Translations under genes and position numbers: made by a program | Shown: piece by piece, positions 22,411 through 32,800 of the stretch | Layout of the letters: each line of letters opens with the position of its first letter | Numbering within the stretch: position 1 is the stretch's first letter | The notes under the pieces: model-generated | What the model was told of the DNA's origin: nothing | Database searches by the model: none | What the model saw: the letters and a program-made list of their open reading frames with translations, nothing else | Assembly: GCA_028671895.1 (NCBI GenBank) | Contig: JAPMAC010000221.1 | Span: 5,022,001 to 5,086,000 of the forward strand | Reading direction: 5' to 3' | DNA: 64,000 bases | Origin: Oenanthe sinensis | Lineage: Eukaryota; Streptophyta; Magnoliopsida; Apiales; Apiaceae

Positions 22411-23726
22411 CTTTCATTGGGTCCATTTTTCTTAGCTAGATCACAGTTTGAAGTTGATTCAGTTGTAAATCTTTCTTTTGCTTTTAACAGGACTCCTGTA
22501 GCTACCCATTCAGTTTTGAATACAGGTTTGATAGCTTTGTTCTTGGGTGGCTTGTCCATCCTAACTTTAGGAGGACTTGGAGTCTTTGCCTTTTCAGTTT
22601 TAGCATTGTTATGCAAGCATTCTTGATTTATAGCAAAAGGCATGTTAAAGCAGACACTCATCAAATTCATTTTGCATGAAATACAATCAAAGTCACCACA
22701 GTGAGTTACTTGTTTGTTCTTTAAAGGCATGCTGTGTAAGTTTCCATTGCTGGAGGTAGCATTCTTATCAATGGACTTGACCTTATTGCACACATGAGTT
22801 AGATGACTAGAAGACCCACAATTATTGCACAACTTTCTAGGAGCATTAGGAATATAATCATAATTGTTCTTTTTGTTTATTCCTAATTTTCCATTTATGT
22901 TCTTCTTGGTCTTCATGACAGTATGTTTAGAAGTTACTGTCATGCTGGTGTTGACAGTAGGTTTAGATTGAGTTGTCTTGACAGTAAGTTTGGATCTTAC
23001 AGTCTTGACAGCATCTTCTGAACTTGCTGTCGAGCCAGTATTGACAGTATCTTTTAAACAAAGGTTACTGTCAGAGTCAAAACTAATTGTCTTGGGGATT
23101 TTGACAGTATCTTTTGCCTTAAGGATTTTTCTGACAGCATCAATTTCCTCATCATCTATCTCTTGTTTGATTACTAAAGCTTCCTCATCAAACTCAAATT
23201 CAGCCTTTTTGAACAATGGATTCTTAACCTTCTTTAGAATGGAAGGTTTGACAGTATGTATGACTTCTTCTTCTACAACATGTTTCTTTCCGGATTTCTT
23301 CTCATAGTCAAAACCTATACCTACCTTTTGATTTTCAGTATTATTATCATGGTAAGATTTTAACAGAGAGGAGGAATTCTTATAGGCCTTGATTTTTAGC
23401 TCATTTTCAGAAATCTGTTTTCTAAGAAATTCCTCAATCTGAGAAGCACACACAATCTTGTTCTTAAGAATCTCATTTTTTTGTTGTAAGGACTCAAAAG
23501 CATTCTGTTTTAGTTCTAGTTCATGATTCCTAATTTTCAATAACTCATTAGCACTAGACAATTTAGCTATTTCCTCATTAGCAGCTAACATGCTTGTATG
23601 AATATTAAAAATTTCAGAACTTAGACTTTCAACAATTTTCTTATACTGAGATGTAGTCATATCAACAGTAGTAAGAAAAGGTACCTGACTTGATGAAGAA
23701 GATGAACCTTCTCCTGAGTTTGCCAT
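22389..23726 (-). CDS. element A gag-pol linker: coiled coil plus second zinc knuckle
   Basis: 445 codons in frame with gag across one TGA. Residues about 25-125 form a coiled coil (heptad-rich ANEEIAKLSSANELLKIRNH…). The region about residues 150-280 is rich in Thr-Val-Lys/Asn, encoded by ten CTGTCA/TGACAG words (22915-23260). A second zinc knuckle CNNCGSSSHLTHVC (CX2CX4HX4C) and an HCGDFDCISC cluster follow. A long linker with its own knuckle is seen in large SIRE-type gags. The role is probably RNA packaging and particle assembly, by family analogy. Confidence 0.8.
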   Translation of the reverse strand: MANSGEGSSSSSSQVPFLTTVDMTTSQYKKIVESLSSEIFNIHTSMLAANEEIAKLSSANELLKIRNHELELKQNAFESLQQKNEILKNKIVCASQIEEFLRKQISENELKIKAYKNSSSLLKSYHDNNTENQKVGIGFDYEKKSGKKHVVEEEVIHTVKPSILKKVKNPLFKKAEFEFDEEALVIKQEIDDEEIDAVRKILKAKDTVKIPKTISFDSDSNLCLKDTVNTGSTASSEDAVKTVRSKLTVKTTQSKPTVNTSMTVTSKHTVMKTKKNINGKLGINKKNNYDYIPNAPRKLCNNCGSSSHLTHVCNKVKSIDKNATSSNGNLHSMPLKNKQVTHCGDFDCISCKMNLMSVCFNMPFAINQECLHNNAKTEKAKTPSPPKVRMDKPPKNKAIKPVFKTEWVATGVLLKAKERFTTESTSNCDLAKKNGPNESWVPKAT

Positions 23727-23774
23727 GAGAGCAAGATTTCCATATTCTTCTTCTTCTTCTTCATCTGAATCTTC

Positions 23775-24989
23775 TCAACACTTTCCTTCAGCCACAAAGG
23801 CTCTTCCTTGTTGCTTTTTCAACAGAGCTTCATACTTTGCTTTGAGTTCCTCATAGTCATTGTCATTTCTTCTCACTTGTTTTGGCTTCTTGCATTCAGT
23901 TGCAAAATGCCCCATTTCATTACAGTTGTAACACCTTATTTTGGATCTGTCCACCATACTTGTTTTGTATCCACCTTTGCCACTTCCTCCAGGTTTTGAG
24001 AAATTTGGCTTGTTGAACCTGGAGCTTTGTCCTCTGGGTTTGAAAGCTTTGTTCTTCTTGAATCTCAAGTTGGAGAACTTTCTTGCCATGTAGGCCATTG
24101 TTTTGTTTTCCATGTTGTCCAGTTCCTCCAAAGTGTAGAACTCATCTTCTTCACCATCCTTGAGTTCCAAAGTCACACTTTCATCTTCATCCGTGATTTC
24201 TTCAATCTTGATTTGCTGTTGATGTTGAGATTCCTTGAGCTGCAACACCTGTGGATCCTGAGCAACTAGAGCATTTGATGTGTTAGCCATTTTTCCTCTT
24301 TGACCAACTTGAATGGCTCTCTTTTGTAGTAGCTCCAGCTCATAGGTTTTGAGTATGCCATATAAAGTTTCAAGAGAAACTTTTGATAAATCCCTTCCTT
24401 CTCTTATGGCCGAAACCTTGTGCTCTAGGTGGTCAGGAAGTGTTAACATGAATTTCATGTTTACCTCCTTTTTGTCATAAAACTTTCCATGCAGCTGCAA
24501 GTCATTTATCAACCTGTTAAATCTTTCAAACATCTCAGTCAACCCTTCACTTAGTTTGGCCATGAAGGCTTCATACTGAGACACCAGAATCTGTCTTTGA
24601 TTTTCTTTCACCTCTTTTGTTCCTTCACAGAGAATCTCAATGGTTTCCCATATCTGTTTTGCACTGGTGCAGTTGACAATGTTGTTGTACATGACATTGT
24701 CAAGTGCCTCAATGATGATAAATTGCAAGCAATCATCCAGAGAAACTTTTTCTTTTTCAGTGTCAGTGTACTCTGAAACCTTTTTAGGAACCCAGTAGGC
24801 TGGTATTGTTTCACCATCTACTGTGGTTTCAGGTACATAAGTTTGAGGAATGAAGGGACCATTTTCCAGGATTCCAGGATAAAGAGGGTTGGCTGTTTTC
24901 ATAAACAACATCATCTTTCGTTTCCAGAGGTTGTAATGTTCTTTATCAAAAGTGGGTATTTTTATGATGCTCACTTTCTGTGCACTCAT
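23775..24989 (-). CDS. element A gag (UBN2/copia-type) with zinc knuckle
   Basis: 404 codons starting 52 bases inside the primer-binding side of the LTR junction. Residues about 10-230 match the copia gag fold: DKEHYNLWKRKMMLFM, CTSAKQIWETIEILCEGT, FERFNRLINDLQLHGK and LTLPDHLEHKVSAIRE. The zinc knuckle CYNCNEMGHFATEC lies near residue 360. It ends …EGKC TGA, followed in frame by an acidic EDSDEEEEEE stretch and the linker ORF; a Trp-to-stop change is the simplest reading. It forms the virus-like particle shell. Confidence 0.92.
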   Translation of the reverse strand: MSAQKVSIIKIPTFDKEHYNLWKRKMMLFMKTANPLYPGILENGPFIPQTYVPETTVDGETIPAYWVPKKVSEYTDTEKEKVSLDDCLQFIIIEALDNVMYNNIVNCTSAKQIWETIEILCEGTKEVKENQRQILVSQYEAFMAKLSEGLTEMFERFNRLINDLQLHGKFYDKKEVNMKFMLTLPDHLEHKVSAIREGRDLSKVSLETLYGILKTYELELLQKRAIQVGQRGKMANTSNALVAQDPQVLQLKESQHQQQIKIEEITDEDESVTLELKDGEEDEFYTLEELDNMENKTMAYMARKFSNLRFKKNKAFKPRGQSSRFNKPNFSKPGGSGKGGYKTSMVDRSKIRCYNCNEMGHFATECKKPKQVRRNDNDYEELKAKYEALLKKQQGRAFVAEGKC

Positions 24990-25026
24990 GTTTGGATCTT
25001 TTCAGGTTATGTATATCTAACATGCT

Positions 25027-25038
25027 GCTCTGATACCA
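25027..25038 (-). promoter_or_regulatory. primer-binding site of element A (initiator Met-tRNA)
   Basis: Minus-strand TGGTATCAGAGC, two bases inside the 5' LTR end, is complementary to the 3' end of plant initiator tRNA-Met, the standard copia primer. Confidence 0.9.
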
Positions 25039-25040
25039 GT

Positions 25041-26212
25041 TGTTAGACAGTATGAGTGTTGCAGAAGGGGGGGGTTGAATGCAACTTGATAATTTATCAC
25101 TTTTTGCTAACAACAAAACAAAAGAGATAATACCAAGTAATAATGCAAACAACAAACAGCAGATTAAAACACAAGGTGATATACTTCAAAAATTAATTTT
25201 ATTAATTTTTGTTGCTACAACTGTCTGGAAGATATTTCCAGCTTCAATAGAAACAATAACAAAAGAATGCTAAGATTTTCTATGCTTGAGAAAAATTAAG
25301 CTTAGTTGCATAAGGAAAAGTGTTTGTGAGATATGTGTTTTTATATTGAAACACACACCTCACTTACAAGTTTGTTTTCCCTTGTTTCCTGGACAATACT
25401 TGAAATAGAAACTACATTTTTTCTTCTCAAGTCTGTCTTCATTCCATATGTAGATAAAGTTGCTCTGAGAGGATTTGACATTCTTGACTCCACGAGCATG
25501 CTTCACCTTTATGCTTACTTTATCTCAAGTTGCAGTAGTAGTCTTGACAGACTAGGTTGAGTTGTCAAGATCAATCCATGAAAGACCTTTACCTAGTCTG
25601 CTTCTTGAAACAGACTGTCAGCTTCACCAAAAAGGTTACTGTCAACCTTTTGCTTCTCTTTGGTGACAGTAAGTTCGTCTCCGCATATATTGCTGTCGAT
25701 CCTGACATTCTTCTGAAACATACTGTCATCTAAAGTTGCTGTCAAGGATCCCGCGAAACATACTGTCAACTGAAGTTGCTGTCAAGGATCCCGCGAAACA
25801 TACTGTCAACTATCTCCGCCAAAGCTACTGTCAGATAACTTGTTGTCTTTGATTCTTCAATCTCTGCCAAGTTTACTGTCAAGGAATAGTTGCTGTCGTC
25901 TATTCCAAAAGTTATTGTCACTTGAACATGCTGTCGTAGGCTTCAGTTTGTAGAAGGTTACTGTCAATTGTTTGATCCATGCTGTGCGTGAACACTGTGT
26001 GAACTTCTACTTCATAGATCATTTTATTTCATTTGTACATGACAGTAACTATTTAAACATGCTGTCACCTACTTGGCTTGAATGCATACTGTTAAAAGTG
26101 ACAATTAAACATACTGTCAATATGTATATGACAGTATATTTTACTTAGTTAATTTCTAATTAATCTAAGTAATTGCTAGTTGATTACATTGATAGTGCCA
26201 CAATCCCTAACA
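25041..26212 (-). repeat. 5' LTR of element A
   Basis: 1172 bp, nearly identical to 11295-12505 (about ten substitutions). It has two rather than three copies of the 40-bp ctgtca-bearing unit and one extra G in the G-run. It would contain the element's promoter. Flanked on the right by the TSD ATAAT. Confidence 0.95.
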
Positions 26213-26217
26213 ATAAT

Positions 26218-26887
26218 AGATATTAATAAAGATATTAATGAAAGAAAAATAGTATTTAATAGATATTAATAAGGGTATTTATGATTAAATTGGCTCATAT
26301 TGTCCTATTAGATATATAATAATAGATAGATAATAGACTAATATGTTTGTCTGATAAATTTTGTTTATATATTTCAGTTGTTGATCATTTTAGGGTAATT
26401 CAGGATTTCGACGTTTTTCGTTTTGATTATGTCATATTTTTAAGGTTACAATTTATTTACTGGACCGTAAGAATTGCTTGAAAGATTAACACAAAACTTG
26501 TGGTAATCTAGCATACAAATTTTATCAGTTACCTTGAAAGTAAGATACACGTTTATGCATTATATGAACTTTCTTTTTCTATCAAAATATAACCATATAC
26601 TTGGAATGTGTCCTACAACGTAGGAAAATATATCAGTGTGACAGGTTATTACAGTATAGAATAGTCGTCCCATAAGTATCACTAATGCCCGGTAAAATAC
26701 AGGTATAAAACTCCTTGAGCAATTCTAATATGCTGTCTTGTACTCTCTCTCCACTTTTACAACATAACCAACTTTATACGCCAAAACTTTTCATCAGTGT
26801 CATATAGGAATCAAATAGACACGGCAGCAATTTCCATCACCTAGCAAATCTAATCTAAAATGCATCCAGCACAAAATTTGGGTACCA
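26218..26887. other. 3' flank of the lysyl-tRNA synthetase gene
   Basis: AT-rich, no ORF. It presumably includes the 3' UTR and termination region of the minus-strand synthetase gene. Element A is inserted about 0.7 kb beyond its stop codon. Confidence 0.4.
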
Positions 26888-29800
26888 TTATTGCTGAATC
26901 TTGAGGACTGGGAAAGCAATAACATCACGAATACTAGCAGAGTCCGTGAGAAGCATTACTAACCTGTCAATTCCAAGTCCCTGTATATGATAAGCTTGGT
27001 TAGATATGCCTCTTCCATAAAAAGCCATGTGGAGGCATGTGGGTATTTGAATTTCGGTAATTGACGAAACCCCAAAAGAAACTATTTAACATATGTACCA
27101 TTCCTGAAGCGGGAGGCATTCCATACTCGAGGGCTGTAAGAAAGTCATCATCCAGAGTCACATCATAGGAATCATCATCATTTTTTTTCGCTTCTGCAGA
27201 GGACACTTCTGAAACTGTAGCAGCTGCTGCCCTCTTTTCATTGTGCTGCCTCACCTGCTCTTCCAAGCGTCCTCTCTGCAGCAAGTTTGCAGAGATCTTA
27301 TATAAAATATATTTACGTGTGTGTGCAGCACACAATACCAGAAGAGCATATCTAGAGTATGTAGATATAAACTAAACCAGTATGAGAAATATAAAACAAT
27401 GATAGTACCCATGCTATATTAATATACACTTTGGCAAGCCTCACTCCATGCTTGAGAAACCAAGGACTATTCAAGTAGGAATAGCCAAAAATAGAAGATA
27501 TATGAGTGGAAGGTTTGGGAAGTACTAATACCAGGATTCAGCAAACAAATTCGTAATAATTAGAAACTTAAAAAACAGGTGATACAAGTGAATTCACAAT
27601 TCTATTATAAAAAAAAGATAATAAATTAAGTATCATTGTGGTAACTTCTACTTGTGTTTGATGCCACTTCACAATTCTTGAAGTTAGAACCAAAACAAGG
27701 TCCACAAGAACAGTGTAATGTCTTCTGATATGCTCACTCTTACAGGGTCGAAGGACAATGGAGAAGGTAATCTACGGCCAAATAGATTTTAGAAATTTGA
27801 ACTGGAAGGATAAAAGGCTAGCCGGAATACTGGACGACAAAAGAAACCAAACAGAGGAGATATATGCAATCACTAATCAGTAATAATAACAGGTGTGACT
27901 TGCAAATATTTTTATAATTTTGAACGTTGTCAAGACTCAAGAGCATGGTGTGTACACTGACCCTGGCAACAAGAAAGTCAAACAAGAGGATACTTGAACA
28001 CATTTCTAACTGTTCACATATATGGCATTACTAATTCTAAAAAGGCACACACTAATATACTATAATGAAACTAAAATATCTAAGTTACCTTTTTATTGTT
28101 CTTCATTGAACATAAACCTTATGCGTTTGAAACTTTACATGTGATGGAAATATTTTTATTGTACAACCACTGCTGCACAACATTGTTTTAATGCTGCACT
28201 AAAACCTTCTATCTGATTTTCCAAAATTCTTGAAAGTAATAACACTCTGGTTTTAAAACTCTAGATTATGCTAAAGTGGTGCAAAGTGCACAACCCTACA
28301 AAAGCAAAACAGACCAACACGCTAAAGCAACAGAAAGATCAAAGTTTAAGCAGATAGGGCTGTAATCGAGTCAAGATGATTGAAGCTAATAAATTTTAAT
28401 TCTTTGAGAATTAGTCGAACTCGAGCTTGGTTCGAGCTCAAATAATTCTTATCGGTTTCGCAAGCAGCTCGCAAGCACTTGTCAAGCTTGCTCGCAAATA
28501 CAGCTCGCCAAGCTGCTTGTAACCTGTTCAAGAATATTATGGCCGGGCATCTTTGCAATCTTGTTCATGAATTTGTTCATGAGTATAATATATTAATATA
28601 ACATAATATATACTATATTGATATATATAACATAGGAATATGGTGTGCGCGTGTGTTGGTACATTTATATTATATTGTATGGTCTTTTATAGAAGGCATC
28701 ATATAGGTAGTATTACATATATGAGAGAAATGTATATCAAATTTACCATATATAGTCTTAAGTTTACATCAGGTTGACAAACATCCTGACATATGTTTTA
28801 CATTTGTATACGATAAATTAGCATATCCATATAGCTCAAGGGAACCGCCCATTCCACTTCTCTATCTTCCCTAATAACTACTGCAGCACCGCCACTTACC
28901 ACTATCTTTTTATGTTATTATAAATATAATCTCAAATCCACAATCATCATATATATGGCTAATCGTTGTATATGTATAATCTATTCAAAGCATAGGGTAT
29001 ATATAATATATATATAGAAGTTAGAACAATAAATCTCTCTCTTTCTTTCTTTGTTTCTTTGCATCTCTCTAAATAGGTCAGTGACTCAGTGAGTGAACAT
29101 GTTTGTGATTAGTAGTTTGTATTATCTCATAATCAGTAGTGTGCCTCTCTCTCTCTGGAGTCCTAATTATAATCTATTCAAAGCATATGGTATATATATA
29201 TAGAAGTTAGAACAATCAACCTCTCTCTTTCTTTCTTTGTTTCTTTGCATCTCTCTAAATGGGTCAGTGACTCAGTGAGTGAACATGTTTGTGATTAGTA
29301 GTTTGTATTATCTCATAATCAGTAGTGTGCATCTCTCTCTCTGGACTCCTAATTATACAAGTATATGTGTAATTGTGTATGTATGTAGTTCTGTGTTCTT
29401 GATTTTCAAGAAAAAAGAAAACGAACCCACATTTTGGGTTATTAATGATTTTATAGGGTAAGGGGTGAAAGAGTTGATAAATCTGATAAAGAGAGAAGTG
29501 AAGGGATTAATCTGAATCCATGTTCTACTTTGATATACTCCATACATCCCATTCATTTTGAACACATTTCTTATGTTGGTTGTCCCAAAATGTTTAGCCA
29601 CATTCATCAATTAAGGTAAATTAAATTTTAAATATATAAAAGTTTTGTGAATATAGTATTGATTGACTGTAAATCTGGAAAATAAGATTTATTATCAGTC
29701 ATAATTTATGTGATTGCCAAAAACGTATTTTTTTTGTCCATGGACAAAATAGGCGGGACAGAGGGAGCCCATTTTTTTCTCTTATAGTAATATATAATAG

Positions 29801-32800
29801 TATATACTATACAGTTGTTGAAAACCTATACAACACAAACTACTGAGTAACCAATAAAATAAGTCATATATTTATGCATATCTAAGCTACAGTTAATTAT
29901 TAATAATCGAGCCTGATCATGAACATTATTACATTATAATCAAGCTTGTTCGTAAGGCTGTTCATGAACATCCTAACCCACTTTGCTCATGAGCTTTCGA
30001 GTCGAAATCTGACGAGATCAAGCTCGGCTCGGTTATAGATTAAGCCACAAAATCGACTATAAATGTGTTGACCCCAAGCCGAGTTCTTATCTAGTCGAGC
30101 GTCAAGCCACTCAGGAGCGTTCTGGCTCATATACAGCCCTATTTGCATAAAGAGCTTCAAGAGTGATTCAGTAGTAACATCTGTAGTGGGTTAAACAACT
30201 ATAGAACATTTCAACATAACTAGAACCTTAATCTCTTGAATCGGTAAACTCCTCTGCTGTTTCTCTAATAGAAGGGTAAGACCATGTGAAGAGTAAAACA
30301 AGGTTAATCATTTACCTGATCTAACGGATCAGTCAATTCAGAAAAAGCATTTCCCAACTCGCGACCACAAATGAATAGTTCAAATCTCTCTGTCAAGCCT
30401 GCATGCCTATATTAAATTTAGCTGTAGTCAGATTCTTCGGGATATTTCAGGCAATTAGTAGGTATAACGCATTGAACATCAGGATAATCAATGTTTGTAT
30501 ACGTTCAACGAGTTTAATAACGGGACATGCATTTCAATACAATATCAAAAAGACAAAAAAGATGGTTTTAAAAGGAACATCAGTATATAGTTAGCAAAAA
30601 CATGGGGGACATCAATATATGACTTATAGGCTATAGCTAGCCACTTTTAAAATAGATAAGGGAGTGTACTTCGTGCAGAAAAGATTGCAGTTTTAGGGAA
30701 ATGTTGATGCTGGTGTATGCTTGTTCAAAGGAAAGGAAATTAATTACATACAAGAGAAGTCCCCTAAAAGAGAAGCCTAAACCTCATTGCATATTCCTAC
30801 AATGATTGCCATGGTAAAATACAAAATGCTTATCCATTACAAAAACTTCTGAAAATGCATGACATGTATTGTTCTTTCCTTTCTACCGATTCTAAATAAG
30901 AGCTATTAGTTTCTAAATGCAGCTTGTTGCAACAAAAAAAATATTTGCATGCTTAATCTTCACCGCACTAGAAAGGGGAACTATACATCCTCATGTTCTT
31001 TCTTTCTTCTCAGCTTACACATAATATAAAAAAAACTACCCCCAAAGTTTAATAATTCAAAAGATACAAACTCGGGGTGTACTTCAAAACTTTAAAACAG
31101 TGTCATCAACTATAAAGAAAATTTGCCCTGTTCTGTCTACCCTAACAAGTCTAGCAGAAGGTTAAGAAGGAAAATTTAACGAAGGTATTAAGGTTAAACA
31201 TATTCAGTAATTAGCATATCGTAGGCATTCCAGCAGCAAAACATGTTCCTGAAAAAGCTCCAGTACCTTCTGTGTGGCTTAGCTAGAGGTGATATTTCAA
31301 TAGGGTAGTCCAAAACAAATGTTGGCTGTATAAGTTTTGGTTCTACCACCATCTCAAAAACCTGCACATACGAGTGAAGCCTCGATTAAAAATTCTAATG
31401 GTGACGGTTGCTTTTGGGTTCGATTAACAGAGATGCTAAGCAAATAGATCTACTAAAGAAGAAAACAAGCAACAACTATAATTGATAGATGATGATAGTT
31501 TCATACAAATTTCGAGAGGTCAGCTCTCTCCCACAATAAAGAAAAGATAAAGAACAAATGAGTCGATAATTTTCTGCCATTAACAAGTTCCTCATGCCTC
31601 CCTTGTATCATTTACTGTGTCCCCACCATAACAGAAAATATCCCTCACCCCTCTTGTATCATTACTTCAATTGTTCGGGGGTGTTTTGACCATTTTATCC
31701 TTTTGCTTCCATCATGAATATGTCATTAATTCCTGGGGCTTGGGACAGTTTATTACAGCGACAACTGACACCTGTGATCCAAAAATAGGATACGACAGCT
31801 TTCACATAGGTTTGATAGCAGCTTTATTGATGCAGGACTCGAGATGCTCAAAGAGAGTATTTGTCAACAATATGAAAGGTTTTGAAAGCCCATTTACTAA
31901 GTATATTATTTATTATCTTTTAATTTAGGATATTACCTATCAAAATTTGAGTCTAATTAGGAAAGTAGATTATTATATATAAGAATTTATTATGGTTATT
32001 CTTTAGAGTTCTTATTATTCAGAATTATATTTGCCAAGTTACCAATTTTCTTATAACCTCAAGGTGTGCCCAACTTTTTGGGGCAATAATATGCCTTTTG
32101 TGTCCATAATAAATTATGAGAATGGGGGTGCCAGGCAATCGAACTTGAGACCTCTGTGAACCTAAGTTATGATACCATGCCAAGTTACCACTTCTACTAA
32201 AACTTCAAGGTGTTAGGAGAAGAACTTAGCAGGATCATATAATATTTAACAATATTGAATTGTTTGTGAATCTCTTGCGAGAATATTCTTCCTTAAACCC
32301 TAAAATCCCATGTCATCATTTATTCTATATAAGATTATGGATATGTAAATTCTCTTACGCTTTGTCTGAGGTAAGAATGTAATGGAATTTGTACTTATTT
32401 GTGGGTCATTATTCAAAATTTCAGTTCCTTCCACCATTCTGTTCATACATACTTAAACTAAAGTTCAATCCCACCAATTTAGGACTTAATCTTAATTTCC
32501 ACCTACTCGTATTCTTCACAAAAATTATCATGGAAATTTAACACTGAATTTTCTTCACCCTCACTATTTCATCGTTCTCTTTCACCTTCAATTTTGTACA
32601 CAAATTTTTTTCCAAATCCTAACTTATCCCATACTTATCACCCAAACGAAGTGTTAGAATTTGTACAAAAAAGTGCAGGCTGGCTAACCTCATTCAGCAC
32701 ATGACCAATAGATTGACATGCCCGAATTGAGTTTGTTTCTTGATTATTGGAACCCATGTTAAGCGAACTAAGTGCAACATCTTTAGCTTTCTTAAGATCA

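Larger units (their letters stand above)
11295..26212 (-). mobile_element. Element A: Ty1/copia LTR retrotransposon, SIRE/Maximus-like, 14.9 kb
   Basis: Complete element on the minus strand. Two TG...CA LTRs (left 1211 bp, right 1172 bp) are flanked by a perfect 5-bp duplication ATAAT (11290-11294 and 26213-26217). The primer-binding site matches the 3' end of plant initiator Met-tRNA, and a polypurine tract lies next to the 3' LTR. Order in element direction: LTR, gag with zinc knuckle, coiled-coil linker with second knuckle, protease, integrase, RT, RNase H, a 750-bp spacer, a giant accessory ORF, LTR. The copia order (INT before RT) and the extra ORF after pol point to the SIRE/Maximus lineage. 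LTRs differ by about ten substitutions by eye plus one 40-bp unit, so the insertion is young. gag-pol is broken by two in-frame stops and two frameshifts, so this copy is probably not autonomous. Confidence 0.95.
28355..30141. mobile_element. hAT-like non-autonomous element in LysRS intron 12
   Basis: Termini TAGGGCTGTA and TACAGCCCTA are inverted repeats of the plant hAT type. Subterminal regions are rich in cGAGCTtGgctCGAG-like words. The presumed 8-bp TSDs (taagcaga and tttgcata) agree at only five positions, so the insertion is old or the ends have changed. It contains a 190-bp tandem duplication and a decayed Stowaway-like MITE. Confidence 0.6.

Noticed and set aside
28346..28558. 70-codon minus-strand ORF at the end of the hAT-like element
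   Set aside because: Consists of the subterminal GAGCTCG-type repeats; not protein-like.
31671..31928. 85-codon plus-strand ORF in LysRS intron 10
   Set aside because: No homology that I recognise, opposite strand in an intron, no promoter or splice support.
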